Positions 1 to 6,528 of a stretch of 20,375 bases of DNA are shown piece by piece. The translations under genes and the position numbers were made by a program. The DNA is taken from assembly GCA_001443545.1 (NCBI GenBank), contig LMAD01000032.1, positions 1 to 20,375 on the forward strand. The letters run 5' to 3'. The first letter of the stretch is position 1; every line of letters begins with the position of its first letter. The notes beneath the pieces are model-generated. The model was not told the origin of the DNA. It was given only the letters and a program-made list of their open reading frames with translations, and searched no databases. Origin of the DNA: Acidimicrobiaceae bacterium RAAP-2 (GTDB lineage Bacteria; Actinomycetota; Acidimicrobiia; Acidimicrobiales; RAAP-2).

Positions 1-96
1 CAGCTCCGGCGGGAATACTCGGGTCAACACGCCAATGGAGATGTGATCGGAAAGGCGCTGATCAGTCTCCGGCTTCACCCACCCCGCGCGCGGCAT
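1..96 (-). CDS. IS4-family transposase, N-terminal 32 residues (runs off window)
   Basis: Reading the minus strand from ATG 94-96 to the window edge gives an open frame of 32 codons. It contains RLSDHISIGVLTRVFPPEL, which I recognise as the start of the N-terminal domain of actinobacterial IS4-family DDE transposases (typical form: DRISLGVLTR.FPPELVD). The rest of the gene, including the catalytic DDE residues, lies outside the window. The bases just upstream of the ATG (97 to about 137) include a TTAAGTAAACGGTATTG-type stretch that I take to be the element's terminal region. The element points away from the HD-GYP fragment that follows it. Family assignment rests on motif memory and only 32 residues. 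Confidence 0.72.
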   Translation of the reverse strand, partial: MPRAGWVKPETDQRLSDHISIGVLTRVFPPEL

Positions 97-137
97 GTCC
101 CCAGAATACCACTTCAGTTCTTAAGTAAACGGTATTG
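1..137 (-). mobile_element. End of an IS4-family insertion sequence
   Basis: The transposase start (ATG at 96) and its short upstream region lie directly against a 5'-truncated HD-GYP gene, whose recognisable homology begins at about 144. The junction therefore falls somewhere around 120-147. The exact terminal inverted repeat and target duplication cannot be determined because the other end of the element is outside the window. The boundary given is an estimate. Confidence 0.55.
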
Positions 138-617
138 GAACTAATCCGAATGATTCGACTCGCCGGGAACGTGCACGACGTGGGCAAGATGGCCGTGCCC
201 GCGGAGATCCTCAACAAGCCCGGACGACTCACCGCGATTGAGTACGAGATGGTCAAGACCCACCCGCAAGTCGGCTGGACTATCTTGAGCGAGGCCTCCC
301 TGCCCTGGCCAATCGCCGAGGTGGCCCTGGCGCATCACGAACGCCTCGACGGCTCGGGCTATCCCTATGGGCTCAGTGGTGACGCGATCATCCTGCCCGC
401 GAGGATCGTCGCCGTCGCCGACGTGGTCGAGGCCATGGGCAATCATCGCCCCTACCGGCCAGCGCTCGGCATCGAAGACGCCCTCGCCGAGATTGTCAAG
501 GGCCGTGGTACACACTACGACGCCAGCGCGGTCGACGCCTGCGTCGCGGCCTTCGAAGAGGGCTACACCTTCGCCGGCGATGTCGAGTCAGTTTCGATTC
601 TCATTCCCCCAATCTGA
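135..617 (+). pseudogene. HD-GYP domain protein, 5'-truncated by an IS
   Basis: The frame encodes most of an HD-GYP domain, the cyclic-di-GMP phosphodiesterase module. It has the HD pair in HDVGK (residues 14-15), an AVPAEILNKPGRLT stretch, H43, and the signature HHERLDGSGYP (67-77), followed by ARIVAVADVVEAM. Full HD-GYP domains begin about 30 residues earlier with a helix carrying the first metal-binding His. That segment and any sensory domain are missing, and an in-frame stop lies at 126-128 just upstream. The only start is a TTG at 135 with no ribosome binding site. The IS4 end sits immediately upstream, so I infer the gene was cut by the insertion and is probably inactive. The C-terminus (stop 615-617) looks intact. 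Confidence 0.8.
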
Positions 618-897
618 ACTTGTCATTGACGAAGTGCGGCGGCGCACAACCCAGGGTGAGACCAACCGCAGAGCAGATGTCGGGCCGATAGGTGCAAGAA
701 CGTGTGGAACTAGTGCAGACCTCATACTCGGCCCCAACTGGTGATGACGAGCCATTTAGAAATCATGCGATGGACAGGGCCACCCATTGGGTGGACTTGG
801 AGGGCTGGGCCGGTGGGGACCGAACCCACGACCGAGGGACTTCAACATGGTGGTTCTAATTAGCCAGCAACGATGCCATCTATTCGACAGCACCCCG
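618..897. other. Intergenic stretch with a tRNA-like remnant and a hairpin
   Basis: I see no convincing protein gene between the HD-GYP remnant and tRNA-Gly. The stretch holds a short perfect hairpin (CCACCC at 780-785, GGGTGG at 789-794, 3-nt loop) and the tRNA 3'-end-like sequence at 806-835. The frame running 367-744 on the plus strand overlaps the HD-GYP frame and has no recognisable features. Confidence 0.5.
806..835 (-). other. tRNA 3'-end-like fragment (T-arm plus acceptor-like strand)
   Basis: On the minus strand, 829 to 813 reads GTGGG-TTCGGTC-CCCAC, a perfect 5-bp T-stem with a 7-nt T-loop. It is followed by CGGCCCA, which looks like the 3' acceptor strand. I could not find a matching 5' acceptor strand (TGGGCCG) or a well-paired anticodon arm within the next 80 nt, so this looks like a remnant rather than a working tRNA. 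It could be a scar of integration at a tRNA 3' end, or a degenerate tRNA gene next to tRNA-Gly. Confidence 0.35.
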
Positions 898-972
<75 letters not shown>

Positions 973-1009
973 CGCCCGGTGGGGCCGCATCAGTCTAGAG
1001 CACGAGATT

Positions 1010-1015
1010 TATCCT
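1010..1015 (+). promoter_or_regulatory. -10 box for a leaderless haemoglobin mRNA
   Basis: TATCCT is followed by exactly 6 nt and then the GTG start at 1022. No Shine-Dalgarno sequence is present. The same TANNNT-N6-start layout recurs in this window. No good -35 box is visible. Confidence 0.5.
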
Positions 1016-1021
1016 GGCTGC

Positions 1022-1396
1022 GTGGAAGAGTCACTTTACGATCAGGTGGGCGGGGCGACGTTCTTTTCCGATCTCGTTGATGCCTTCTACGTCGGAGTAG
1101 AAGCGGATCCAATCCTGCGCGCAATGTATCCCGATGATCTGTCCGAGTCGAAGCAACACCTGACCTTGTTCCTGGCCCAATACTGGGGTGGACCATCGAC
1201 GTATATGGAGTTGCGAGGTCATCCTCGCCTTCGGATGCGACACGAGCCCTTTCGGATCAACCGCGCGGCGCGCGATTCCTGGTTGGCTGCCATGCGCGCC
1301 GCGTTGGATTCGGTGGCGACCCAACTCAACAGCGAACAGGCCGCATCACTCTGGTCGTACTTCGAATCAGCGGCCAACCAGCTCCGAAACGTCTAA
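1022..1396 (+). CDS. glbO: Group II truncated haemoglobin (GlbO-like)
   Basis: The 124-residue product starts EESLYDQVGG and matches group II truncated haemoglobins along its length. Visible are the B-helix FY pair, the AMYPDDL turn, FLAQYWGGPSTY, the GHPRLRMRHEPF segment carrying the proximal haem His, and the G-helix Trp in RDSWLAAM. Proteins of this family bind haem in the cytoplasm and are linked to oxygen, NO or peroxide chemistry; which one applies here cannot be read from sequence. The reading frame stays open back to 926, but that would overlap tRNA-Gly. GTG 1022 matches the usual family N-terminus and has a TATCCT box 6 nt upstream. The gene appears to be monocistronic. Confidence 0.88.
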   Translation: MEESLYDQVGGATFFSDLVDAFYVGVEADPILRAMYPDDLSESKQHLTLFLAQYWGGPSTYMELRGHPRLRMRHEPFRINRAARDSWLAAMRAALDSVATQLNSEQAASLWSYFESAANQLRNV

Positions 1397-1401
1397 TCGG
1401 T

Positions 1402-1731
1402 TCAGCAGTTCGCCAGATTCACTCCGGCGAGCACGAGGCGCGCAGCGTAGGTTCGCGCGTAGACGTCGTCACCGTTAGCGGAATCGGGCTGAGTAGCGGA
1501 TTGAACTCGCACACGTATTGAATAGAGCATCGTGCACCACGGTCCTTTGGAGGTGCCTCGAGATGACGTGATCGTTTGGAACCGAGGTGTTGACGCGACG
1601 TCGCGCCGTGAAACGCCCCAGCCACCGACGAAGCACTGACCGGTCAACGTTTCGGCGAGCATCGGGTCGTGCGTAATCCATCGGCTGAGTTCTCGTGGAC
1701 GGGCTCTGATTCGCGTTCCGTGAGGCCCCAC
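1402..1731 (-). CDS. Possible small hypothetical protein (weak)
   Basis: A 109-codon frame ends 5 bp from the convergent haemoglobin stop and starts about 30 bp from the divergent PH-protein start. That position would suit a real gene in this otherwise empty 365-bp gap. The product contains three cysteines (one is the last residue) and a segment SIRVRVQSATQ. I recognise no domain. There is no clear ribosome binding site, and two other minus-strand frames (1419-1625, 1475-1741) are also open here, which weakens the case. It could equally be non-coding or a decayed gene. Confidence 0.2.
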   Translation of the reverse strand: MGPHGTRIRARPRELSRWITHDPMLAETLTGQCFVGGWGVSRRDVASTPRFQTITSSRGTSKGPWCTMLYSIRVRVQSATQPDSANGDDVYARTYAARLVLAGVNLANC

Positions 1732-1749
1732 ACTGTGACATTGACCTCG

Positions 1750-1755
1750 TACGCT
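1750..1755 (+). promoter_or_regulatory. -10 box for the PH-domain gene
   Basis: TACGCT is followed by 6 nt and the GTG start at 1762, the same leaderless layout as at 1010. A TTGACC lies at 1741-1746, too close to serve as its -35. Confidence 0.45.
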
Positions 1756-1761
1756 GTAACT

Positions 1762-2319
1762 GTGCGTCGGCGACTCGTTCTACGAGATGGAGAGGAGCGG
1801 GTCATTTCGGTGACCCCGCTTTCGCGTGGCGTTGTTCGACCGGCGGTTCTCGCGTTGGCGATGTCGGCGACGATCCGATACGCCGTGGATAACCTTCACG
1901 GTCTCGATCGTTTCCAGACGCCGCTCTACGTGGCCCTCGTTGGGCCGGTTCTATTGCTTGTTACGACGCGAATCTGGCGGTGGCGGGCACACAAGATTCA
2001 CGTCACTTCGCAACGGCTGGTGGTTGAGTACGGGGCCACCCGACGTGTTCGGACGAGCATCGAACTCGGCGACCTTATCCTCATCCGTACCCACCAGGGC
2101 GTTGGCGAGCGGATGTTTGGTCGAGGCGACGTCGTCATTGAGACCATCGCGGGCCCCTGGCTAGTTGGTCGGGTACGTCATCCAGCGGCGCTAGTTCGAC
2201 TGATCGAGGCCGAACGATCCCGTCGTCACGAAACGCCGTGGGGCTATAACGACGTGGTTGAGGCACCCCATTCGTGGCGCGAGGCGGACGCGGGCGGGTT
2301 CGGCTGGGATCGGTCGTGA
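1762..2319 (+). CDS. Bacterial PH-domain (DUF304-like) membrane protein
   Basis: The 185-residue protein begins RRRLVLRDGEERV, matching the start of small actinobacterial PH-domain proteins (L.pGE.vv.). Two hydrophobic segments follow (VVRPAVLALAMSATIRYA and TPLYVALVGPVLLLVTTRIW), then the PH-like core HKIHVTSQRLVVEYG...TRRVRTSIELGDLI and GDVVIETIAGPWLVGRVRHP. Such proteins are membrane-anchored with a cytoplasmic pleckstrin-like domain; their ligands are mostly unknown. The frame is open to an ATG at 1669, but homology begins near GTG 1762, and TACGCT sits 6 nt before it. The C-terminal tail (HETPWGYNDVVEAP...) is hydrophilic and unassigned. Confidence 0.75.
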   Translation: MRRRLVLRDGEERVISVTPLSRGVVRPAVLALAMSATIRYAVDNLHGLDRFQTPLYVALVGPVLLLVTTRIWRWRAHKIHVTSQRLVVEYGATRRVRTSIELGDLILIRTHQGVGERMFGRGDVVIETIAGPWLVGRVRHPAALVRLIEAERSRRHETPWGYNDVVEAPHSWREADAGGFGWDRS

Positions 2320-2341
2320 CGCGACCACCCGGTTCAACCGG

Positions 2342-2347
2342 TACCGT
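2342..2347 (+). promoter_or_regulatory. -10 box for the zinc-ribbon gene
   Basis: TACCGT is followed by 6 nt and the GTG start at 2354. It overlaps a short palindromic stretch (CCGGTTCAACCGG, 2331-2343). This is the leaderless layout again. Confidence 0.45.
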
Positions 2348-2353
2348 GGTGGG

Positions 2354-2566
2354 GTGACTACTCGTTACCGCTGCACGGCGTGTGGCAACCTAACCCGGTT
2401 TGACGTCGTTGAGACGACGTCGGTTCGCTCGTTCCACCACTACACGGTGGGCGGCGAGTTGACGATTGAAGAGCCCGAAATCATTGCCACCACGGTCGAG
2501 TCCGTGACGTGCCGTTGGTGCGGACACGGTCGCGGCGTAGAGGCGTTCGACGACGCTTCGGTCTAG
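2354..2566 (+). CDS. Small zinc-ribbon protein
   Basis: The 70-residue protein starts TTRYRCTACGNLTRFDVV and carries two cysteine pairs, CTAC near the N-terminus and CRWC near the C-terminus, in a classic four-cysteine zinc-ribbon arrangement. Between them lies a conserved-looking FHHYTVGGELTIEEPE segment. I recall similar short proteins in Acidimicrobiia but know no function for them. GTG 2354 is chosen because the ribbon begins right there and TACCGT lies 6 nt upstream. The longer frame from 2258 would overlap the PH-domain gene. It begins 34 bp after the PH gene and is followed 6 bp later by the thioredoxin-like gene, so it probably heads a small transcription unit. Confidence 0.65.
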   Translation: MTTRYRCTACGNLTRFDVVETTSVRSFHHYTVGGELTIEEPEIIATTVESVTCRWCGHGRGVEAFDDASV

Positions 2567-2572
2567 TTCGTC

Positions 2573-2968
2573 GTGGGGTTGCACTCCTTCGACCGGTTCA
2601 TTGAACGCCCGGCACCGTCGGCACTCGTTGGCGTTGATTCCGTCGGCGCTCCAGTAGGGATTGTCTTTAGGCGGCGAACAGTCGTGATTGCCGTGAAACC
2701 GAACTGCGACGGCTGTCGGGATTTCCTTGGGGGACCGTTGCCAGAATTCGACGGACTCGACGTCGTCCTGGTCAGCGCCACTGCGATGGTCGATGATGCC
2801 CCGGGGACCAATCCCGTCGTGTTGGCGGCCGAATGGATGAGGACTTCCCTCATGGTGGCGGCACCTTCCTATATGGTCATCGACCCAGCGCGCGGTCGGG
2901 TGTTGATCGAAGGGGTTGCGTTCTCACCATCCCAGGTGGCCGCAGAGATTGCCCACCACCTCGTCTGA
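2573..2968 (+). CDS. Thioredoxin-fold protein with CDGC motif
   Basis: The 131-residue protein has a beta-strand (TVVIAVKP) followed by NCDGC (C45, C48), where a thioredoxin-like active-site CxxC would be. A second strand (LDVVLVSA) follows, then PSYMVIDPARGRVLIEG, whose Pro sits where the cis-proline of the fold would be. It therefore looks like a thioredoxin-fold redox protein. There is no signal peptide, so it should be cytoplasmic. Start GTG 2573 is 6 nt after the zinc-ribbon stop, with no clear ribosome binding site. A role in disulfide or peroxide chemistry, perhaps acting on the two neighbouring cysteine-rich proteins, is inference from position only. Confidence 0.6.
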   Translation: MGLHSFDRFIERPAPSALVGVDSVGAPVGIVFRRRTVVIAVKPNCDGCRDFLGGPLPEFDGLDVVLVSATAMVDDAPGTNPVVLAAEWMRTSLMVAAPSYMVIDPARGRVLIEGVAFSPSQVAAEIAHHLV

Positions 2969-3011
2969 TGTCACAGGCACACGCCAGTGTGAACCCGTGG
3001 AAGGGATCAAG

Positions 3012-3215
3012 ATGAACAGTGATGTAGAACTTTCGATTAGCTGTCGCGACTGCGTGCGTCGAGGAACGCCCGACTGCTCGGACTGTCTTGTCAACTTCGT
3101 GTTGGGAGGGGATCCCGAAGAATTGACCATGACCGCCGACGACGCGGCAATCGTGCATCTCTTCACCGCCGAGCGCATGATGCCACGGCTACGGTTCCGC
3201 AGCGTCTCGAAGTAG
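3012..3215 (+). CDS. Small CxxC-x7-CxxC protein
   Basis: The 67-residue protein contains CRDC (11-14) and CSDC (22-25), separated by seven residues, which should bind one zinc or form two disulfides. The remaining half (MTADDAAIVHLFTAERMMPRLRF) looks helical. I recognise no named family, though small proteins of this kind occur next to pimB-like genes in related genomes as far as I recall. ATG 3012 has a purine-rich GGAAGGGATCAAG just upstream. The frame stays open to 2916, but that start would overlap the thioredoxin-fold gene. It ends 29 bp before the PimB' gene, which has its own -10 box. Confidence 0.6.
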   Translation: MNSDVELSISCRDCVRRGTPDCSDCLVNFVLGGDPEELTMTADDAAIVHLFTAERMMPRLRFRSVSK

Positions 3216-3232
3216 ACCCGGTGGCCGTTCGC

Positions 3233-3238
3233 TAGCGT
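3233..3238 (+). promoter_or_regulatory. -10 box for the PimB'-like gene
   Basis: TAGCGT is followed by 6 nt (AGAGCA) and the ATG at 3245. There is no Shine-Dalgarno sequence, so a leaderless transcript starting at the ATG is likely. Confidence 0.5.
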
Positions 3239-3244
3239 AGAGCA

Positions 3245-4405
3245 ATGGCCCGCCACCTCTTGGTGACCAACGATTACCCGCCGAAAACGGGGGGCATCCA
3301 GGTCTACCTTCACGAACTATGGCGGCGACTGGAGCCGGGTCGGGCAGTTGTGCTGACCGCTTCCTCGCATCCCGACGCCCGCCCGTTCGATTCTGAGAGC
3401 GAGGTCGTCGTTGAACGCGTGGCTGGTGGCACGCTGTTCCTTCCGACGCTGGGTGCCCTGGCCGCCATCGAAGCAGCAATCGCGCGACATCAGCCCGACC
3501 TGGTGCTGATCGACCCAGCGTGGCCGCTCGGACTGCTCGGACCGCACCTGTCGCGACCGTACGGCGTCGTACTGCACGGTGCCGAAGTGACAATTCCGGC
3601 TCGCGTTCCGCTGGTCGCCTCGTCGCTTCGCCGGGTCCTTCGGCACGCGTCGGTCGTGGTCAGCGCCGGCGGGTACCCCGAGGCAGAAGCCCGACGCAAT
3701 ACCGCCGAATGGATGCCGCCGGTCATCTCGGTCCCTCCAGGCGTCGATCCGGTCCGGTTCGCGCCCGTGACGGCGCAGCGGCGTAGCGAGATTCGAGCAT
3801 CGATGGGCGTCGACGAGGACTCGTTACTCGTCAGCTCATACTCGCGGCTCGTCCCAAGAAAGGGCATGGACACCTTGATCGTGGCGGCCGCTCAGTTGGC
3901 GCCGTCGTGGCCGACGCTGCAGGTCTTGATCGGGGGTGCCGGGCGCGATCGAGAACGACTCGAGCGCCTCGCGGCTGCCCGACGGGCACCCGTGCGTTTT
4001 CTCGGCCGAGTGCCCGACGACGACCTAGGGGGTTGGCTCGCGTCGAGTGATCTCTTCGTGATGGACTGTCGGCACCGATGGTTCGGGCTCGAGCAGGAGG
4101 GATTCGGCATCGTCTTCTTGGAGGCGGCCGCGTCGGGGATCGCCCAAGTCGCTGGCCGATCGGGGGGGAGTCACGAAGCCGTGGTCGATGGATCGACCGG
4201 CGTCATCGTCGATGCGCCGGGCCGGGTCGCAGACCTGGCAGCGATTATCGGTGACCTCCTGGCGGACCCAGAACGGCGCTCGTCGATGGGGGCCCGCTCT
4301 CGCGAACTCGCCGAAACGAGATTCGATTGGGACGTGCTCGCCACCCATCTCTCCCGGTCTCTCGCGCGGTTCGATCACTTCGAATTCGCCAGTGAGCTGG
4401 CGTAA
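3245..4405 (+). CDS. GT4 glycosyltransferase, PimB'-like mannosyltransferase
   Basis: The 386-residue protein is a full-length GT-B fold enzyme of family GT4. The N-terminal domain opens with LLVTNDYPPKTGGIQVYLHEL, the acceptor-side glycine-rich loop of PimB'-type enzymes. The C-terminal donor domain has SRLVPRKGMDTLI and the E-x7-E motif in EQEGFGIVFLEA (E285, E293). PimB' (in mycobacteria and corynebacteria) adds the second mannose to phosphatidylinositol monomannoside from GDP-mannose at the inner membrane face. The neighbouring SRPBCC gene also accompanies pimB' in mycobacteria, as I recall, which supports the assignment. Donor and acceptor are inferred. A more general GT4 role in glycolipid or exopolysaccharide synthesis is the alternative. 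Confidence 0.8.
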   Translation: MARHLLVTNDYPPKTGGIQVYLHELWRRLEPGRAVVLTASSHPDARPFDSESEVVVERVAGGTLFLPTLGALAAIEAAIARHQPDLVLIDPAWPLGLLGPHLSRPYGVVLHGAEVTIPARVPLVASSLRRVLRHASVVVSAGGYPEAEARRNTAEWMPPVISVPPGVDPVRFAPVTAQRRSEIRASMGVDEDSLLVSSYSRLVPRKGMDTLIVAAAQLAPSWPTLQVLIGGAGRDRERLERLAAARRAPVRFLGRVPDDDLGGWLASSDLFVMDCRHRWFGLEQEGFGIVFLEAAASGIAQVAGRSGGSHEAVVDGSTGVIVDAPGRVADLAAIIGDLLADPERRSSMGARSRELAETRFDWDVLATHLSRSLARFDHFEFASELA

Positions 4406-4425
4406 GGTGTCTTGGAGGAGGCTCG

Positions 4426-4866
4426 GTGAGGCAGCACGCAACAGAATCGATAGTGGTGCACGCGTCGCCGGAAGAGGTCTACCGAGTGGTGATCGACGTT
4501 GAGCGTTACGTTGAGTGGGTGAACGAGGTCAAGAAGATCGAGGTCGTCGAGCGAGACGCGGCCGGGCGGCCACTCGAGGTCGAGTTTCGCGCGGCGGCCT
4601 TCGGCCGTTCAACGACGTACGCGTTGCGCTACGACTACAGTCGTGCCCCGACTGAACTCAACTGGTTCCAGTCGGCCGGTGACATCACGGCCGAACTACG
4701 AGGTCAGTACCGATTCGAGCCGACGGACGATGGCACCCATGTGGTCTATGACCTAGAGGTCGACCTCGCCGTTCCAATCCCCGCATTCGTGAAGGCCCGA
4801 GCCGCCCAGCGGATCCAGTCCGAGGCGCTACGCGAATTGAAGGCGCGGGCCGAGTCATTACGATGA
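4426..4866 (+). CDS. SRPBCC (polyketide cyclase/START-like) protein
   Basis: The 146-residue protein has the typical SRPBCC opening, IVVHASPEEVYRVVIDVERYVEWVNEVKKIEVVER, and ends with the long C-terminal helix IPAFVKARAAQRIQSEALRELKARAESL. This fold forms a deep hydrophobic pocket that binds lipids or other apolar ligands in the cytoplasm. Position directly after a PimB'-like enzyme suggests a glycolipid-related ligand, by inference. Start GTG 4426 has a strong GGAGGAGG ribosome binding site 6 nt upstream. The stop overlaps the next gene's ATG (ATGA at 4863-4866), so it is translationally coupled to the ROK kinase. Confidence 0.82.
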   Translation: MRQHATESIVVHASPEEVYRVVIDVERYVEWVNEVKKIEVVERDAAGRPLEVEFRAAAFGRSTTYALRYDYSRAPTELNWFQSAGDITAELRGQYRFEPTDDGTHVVYDLEVDLAVPIPAFVKARAAQRIQSEALRELKARAESLR

Positions 4867-5834
4867 GCGACGTCGCGATCGGCATCGACGTCGGCGGAAC
4901 CAAGGCGTTGGCCGTAGCGGTCGGAGCCGATGGTCAGGTGCTCGGCGAATTACGGAGTGGCACCCCGCACGATCGCGACGCCGATCCCGGGTCGCGGGCG
5001 GCTGAAGTCATCGCTGACCAGGTCTTGGAGTTGAGTCGACGGCAGGGCCTCGACGCTCGTCAGGTCCCGGTCGGCATCGGCCTTCCCGGCATGATGCGTC
5101 GAGACGGTCGCCTCGCCTTTGCGCCCAACCTGCAGAGTGCGTCGGGGTCGGACCTCGGTGCGCTGCTGCGCGAGCGGCTGGACAGTACCTCGGTGGTGGT
5201 CGAGAATGACGCGAACTGCGCGGCGTTGGCCGAGCACCAATGGGGCGCGGGACTCGGTATCGATGACTTCGTCATGGTTACCCTCGGCACGGGAATCGGT
5301 GGTGGGGTCATTGCGGACGGAAAACTGGTTCGGGGCCGAAATGGGTTCGCGGGCGAGATCGGGCACATGGTCGTTGACGCCCACGGGGCTCCCTGTCGTT
5401 GTGGGGGTCACGGCTGTTGGGAGCGATACGCGTCGGGTGGCGGGTTGGCGCGTCTCACGGTCGAGGCGGCGCGGGCCGGGCGGCTGCCGATCCTCGTTGA
5501 GCGCGTCGGCGACACCGAGCGTGTCCGGGGCGAGGACGTCACCGCCGCCGCCGCCGAAGGGCTCGACGAGGCGGTCGCCGTCGTTGACGAGATGGGCTGG
5601 TGGCTCGCCACGGGCCTCGCCAACCTCGTGGCGATCCTGGACACCGGCCACTTCGTGGTTGGTGGCGGACTCTCGGAGGTCGCGGATCTGGTCCTACCGG
5701 TAGCGCGCCGGTATCTCGTCGAGCTCGTTGAGGGATACGCCGATCGCGCCTTTATTACCGTTGTGTCGTCGACCTTCGGTGTCCGTTCTGGGGCCATGGG
5801 TGCCGCACTGGTTGCGTTGGGGACGAGGTCGTGA
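4863..5834 (+). CDS. glk: ROK-family glucokinase
   Basis: The 323-residue protein shows the ROK fold from end to end. It has the phosphate-binding GIDVGGTK at the N-terminus, IGLPGMM, the catalytic ENDANCAALAE segment, and GTGIGGGVI. The zinc site runs from H168 through CRCGGHGCWE (C178, C180, C185). ROK kinases of this kind in actinobacteria mostly phosphorylate glucose with ATP to glucose-6-phosphate; some use other sugars or polyphosphate. No DNA-binding domain is present, so this is a kinase and not a ROK repressor. It overlaps the SRPBCC stop by 4 nt (ATGA) and the next start by 4 nt (GTGA at 5831-5834), indicating one operon. Confidence 0.87.
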   Translation: MSDVAIGIDVGGTKALAVAVGADGQVLGELRSGTPHDRDADPGSRAAEVIADQVLELSRRQGLDARQVPVGIGLPGMMRRDGRLAFAPNLQSASGSDLGALLRERLDSTSVVVENDANCAALAEHQWGAGLGIDDFVMVTLGTGIGGGVIADGKLVRGRNGFAGEIGHMVVDAHGAPCRCGGHGCWERYASGGGLARLTVEAARAGRLPILVERVGDTERVRGEDVTAAAAEGLDEAVAVVDEMGWWLATGLANLVAILDTGHFVVGGGLSEVADLVLPVARRYLVELVEGYADRAFITVVSSTFGVRSGAMGAALVALGTRS

Positions 5835-6511
5835 GAGTCGGCGTCTTGCTGCCCACCTTTGAGTCCAGCGCCGAACCGGCCCGCGTAGGGGCCCAACGGG
5901 CCGAGGACGCTGGGCTCGACGGGGTGTTCGCCTACGACCACTTGTGGCCAATGGGCTCACCGCAGCGTCCAGCGCTCGCCCCGTTCCCGGTACTGGCGTC
6001 GATTGCCACGCGACATCAGTCCCTGGTGGTGGGCACGCTCGTCGCCAGGGTCGGGTTGGTGGGTACCGACCATCTCGTGGCGGCGTTCACGACCTTGGCC
6101 GAGGTCGCACCCGGGCGCGTGATTGCGGCACTGGGTACCGGTGATCGGCTTTCGACGGCCGAGAACGTGGCCTACGGAATACCCGAGCTCGACGCCCAGT
6201 CGCGACGGACACTGTTGGGCCAGACCGCGAAGGCGCTCACGGCGCTGATGCCGGTGTGGTTCGGTGCCGGCGCACCGGCGACGAACGCCTTGGCGCGCGA
6301 ACTCGGCGCCACGGTGAACATGTGGAACGCGTCGGCGGATGCGGTACGCGATGAAGCACGTCGCGGTCCCGTCTCGTGGGCCGGACCGGCACCGGCCCCG
6401 TCCGAAACGGCGCGGCTCCTCGACCAGTTGGTCGACGCCGGGGCCACGTGGGCGGTGTTCGGCGCGAATCTCGACCTGGACGCCTTTCGTGAATGGCGGA
6501 CGTCGTACTGA
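5831..6511 (+). CDS. LLM-class flavin/F420-dependent oxidoreductase (short)
   Basis: The 226-residue protein has the luciferase-like TIM-barrel signatures MRVGVLLPTFESS, AQRAEDAGLDGVFAYDHLWP, the strand LVVGTLVARVG, and VIAALGTGDR. These are typical of coenzyme F420-dependent members found in actinobacteria. The substrate is unknown. At 226 residues it is about 60-100 shorter than usual for the family; the barrel appears trimmed in its second half, where a distinctive but divergent segment (VWFGAGAPATNALARELGATVNMWNA) remains. GTG 5831 overlaps the glucokinase stop, so it is translated from the same mRNA. Its stop at 6509-6511 lies 17 nt before the aminotransferase ATG. Confidence 0.75.
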   Translation: MRVGVLLPTFESSAEPARVGAQRAEDAGLDGVFAYDHLWPMGSPQRPALAPFPVLASIATRHQSLVVGTLVARVGLVGTDHLVAAFTTLAEVAPGRVIAALGTGDRLSTAENVAYGIPELDAQSRRTLLGQTAKALTALMPVWFGAGAPATNALARELGATVNMWNASADAVRDEARRGPVSWAGPAPAPSETARLLDQLVDAGATWAVFGANLDLDAFREWRTSY

Positions 6512-6516
6512 AAAAG

Positions 6517-6522
6517 TATGGT
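6517..6522 (+). promoter_or_regulatory. -10 box for the AlaC-like gene
   Basis: TATGGT is followed by 6 nt (TCATCA) and ATG 6529. This favours 6529 over the in-frame ATG at 6493, which overlaps the upstream gene. No strong -35 is visible. Confidence 0.5.
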
Positions 6523-6528
6523 TCATCA

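Noticed and set aside
780..794. Hairpin CCACCC/GGGTGG as terminator
   Set aside because: The stem is only 6 bp, with no U-tract on either strand and no gene ending close by.
4950..5651. 233-codon open frame on the minus strand
   Set aside because: It lies entirely inside the well-supported ROK glucokinase gene, has low-complexity composition and matches no family; long antisense frames are expected at this GC content.
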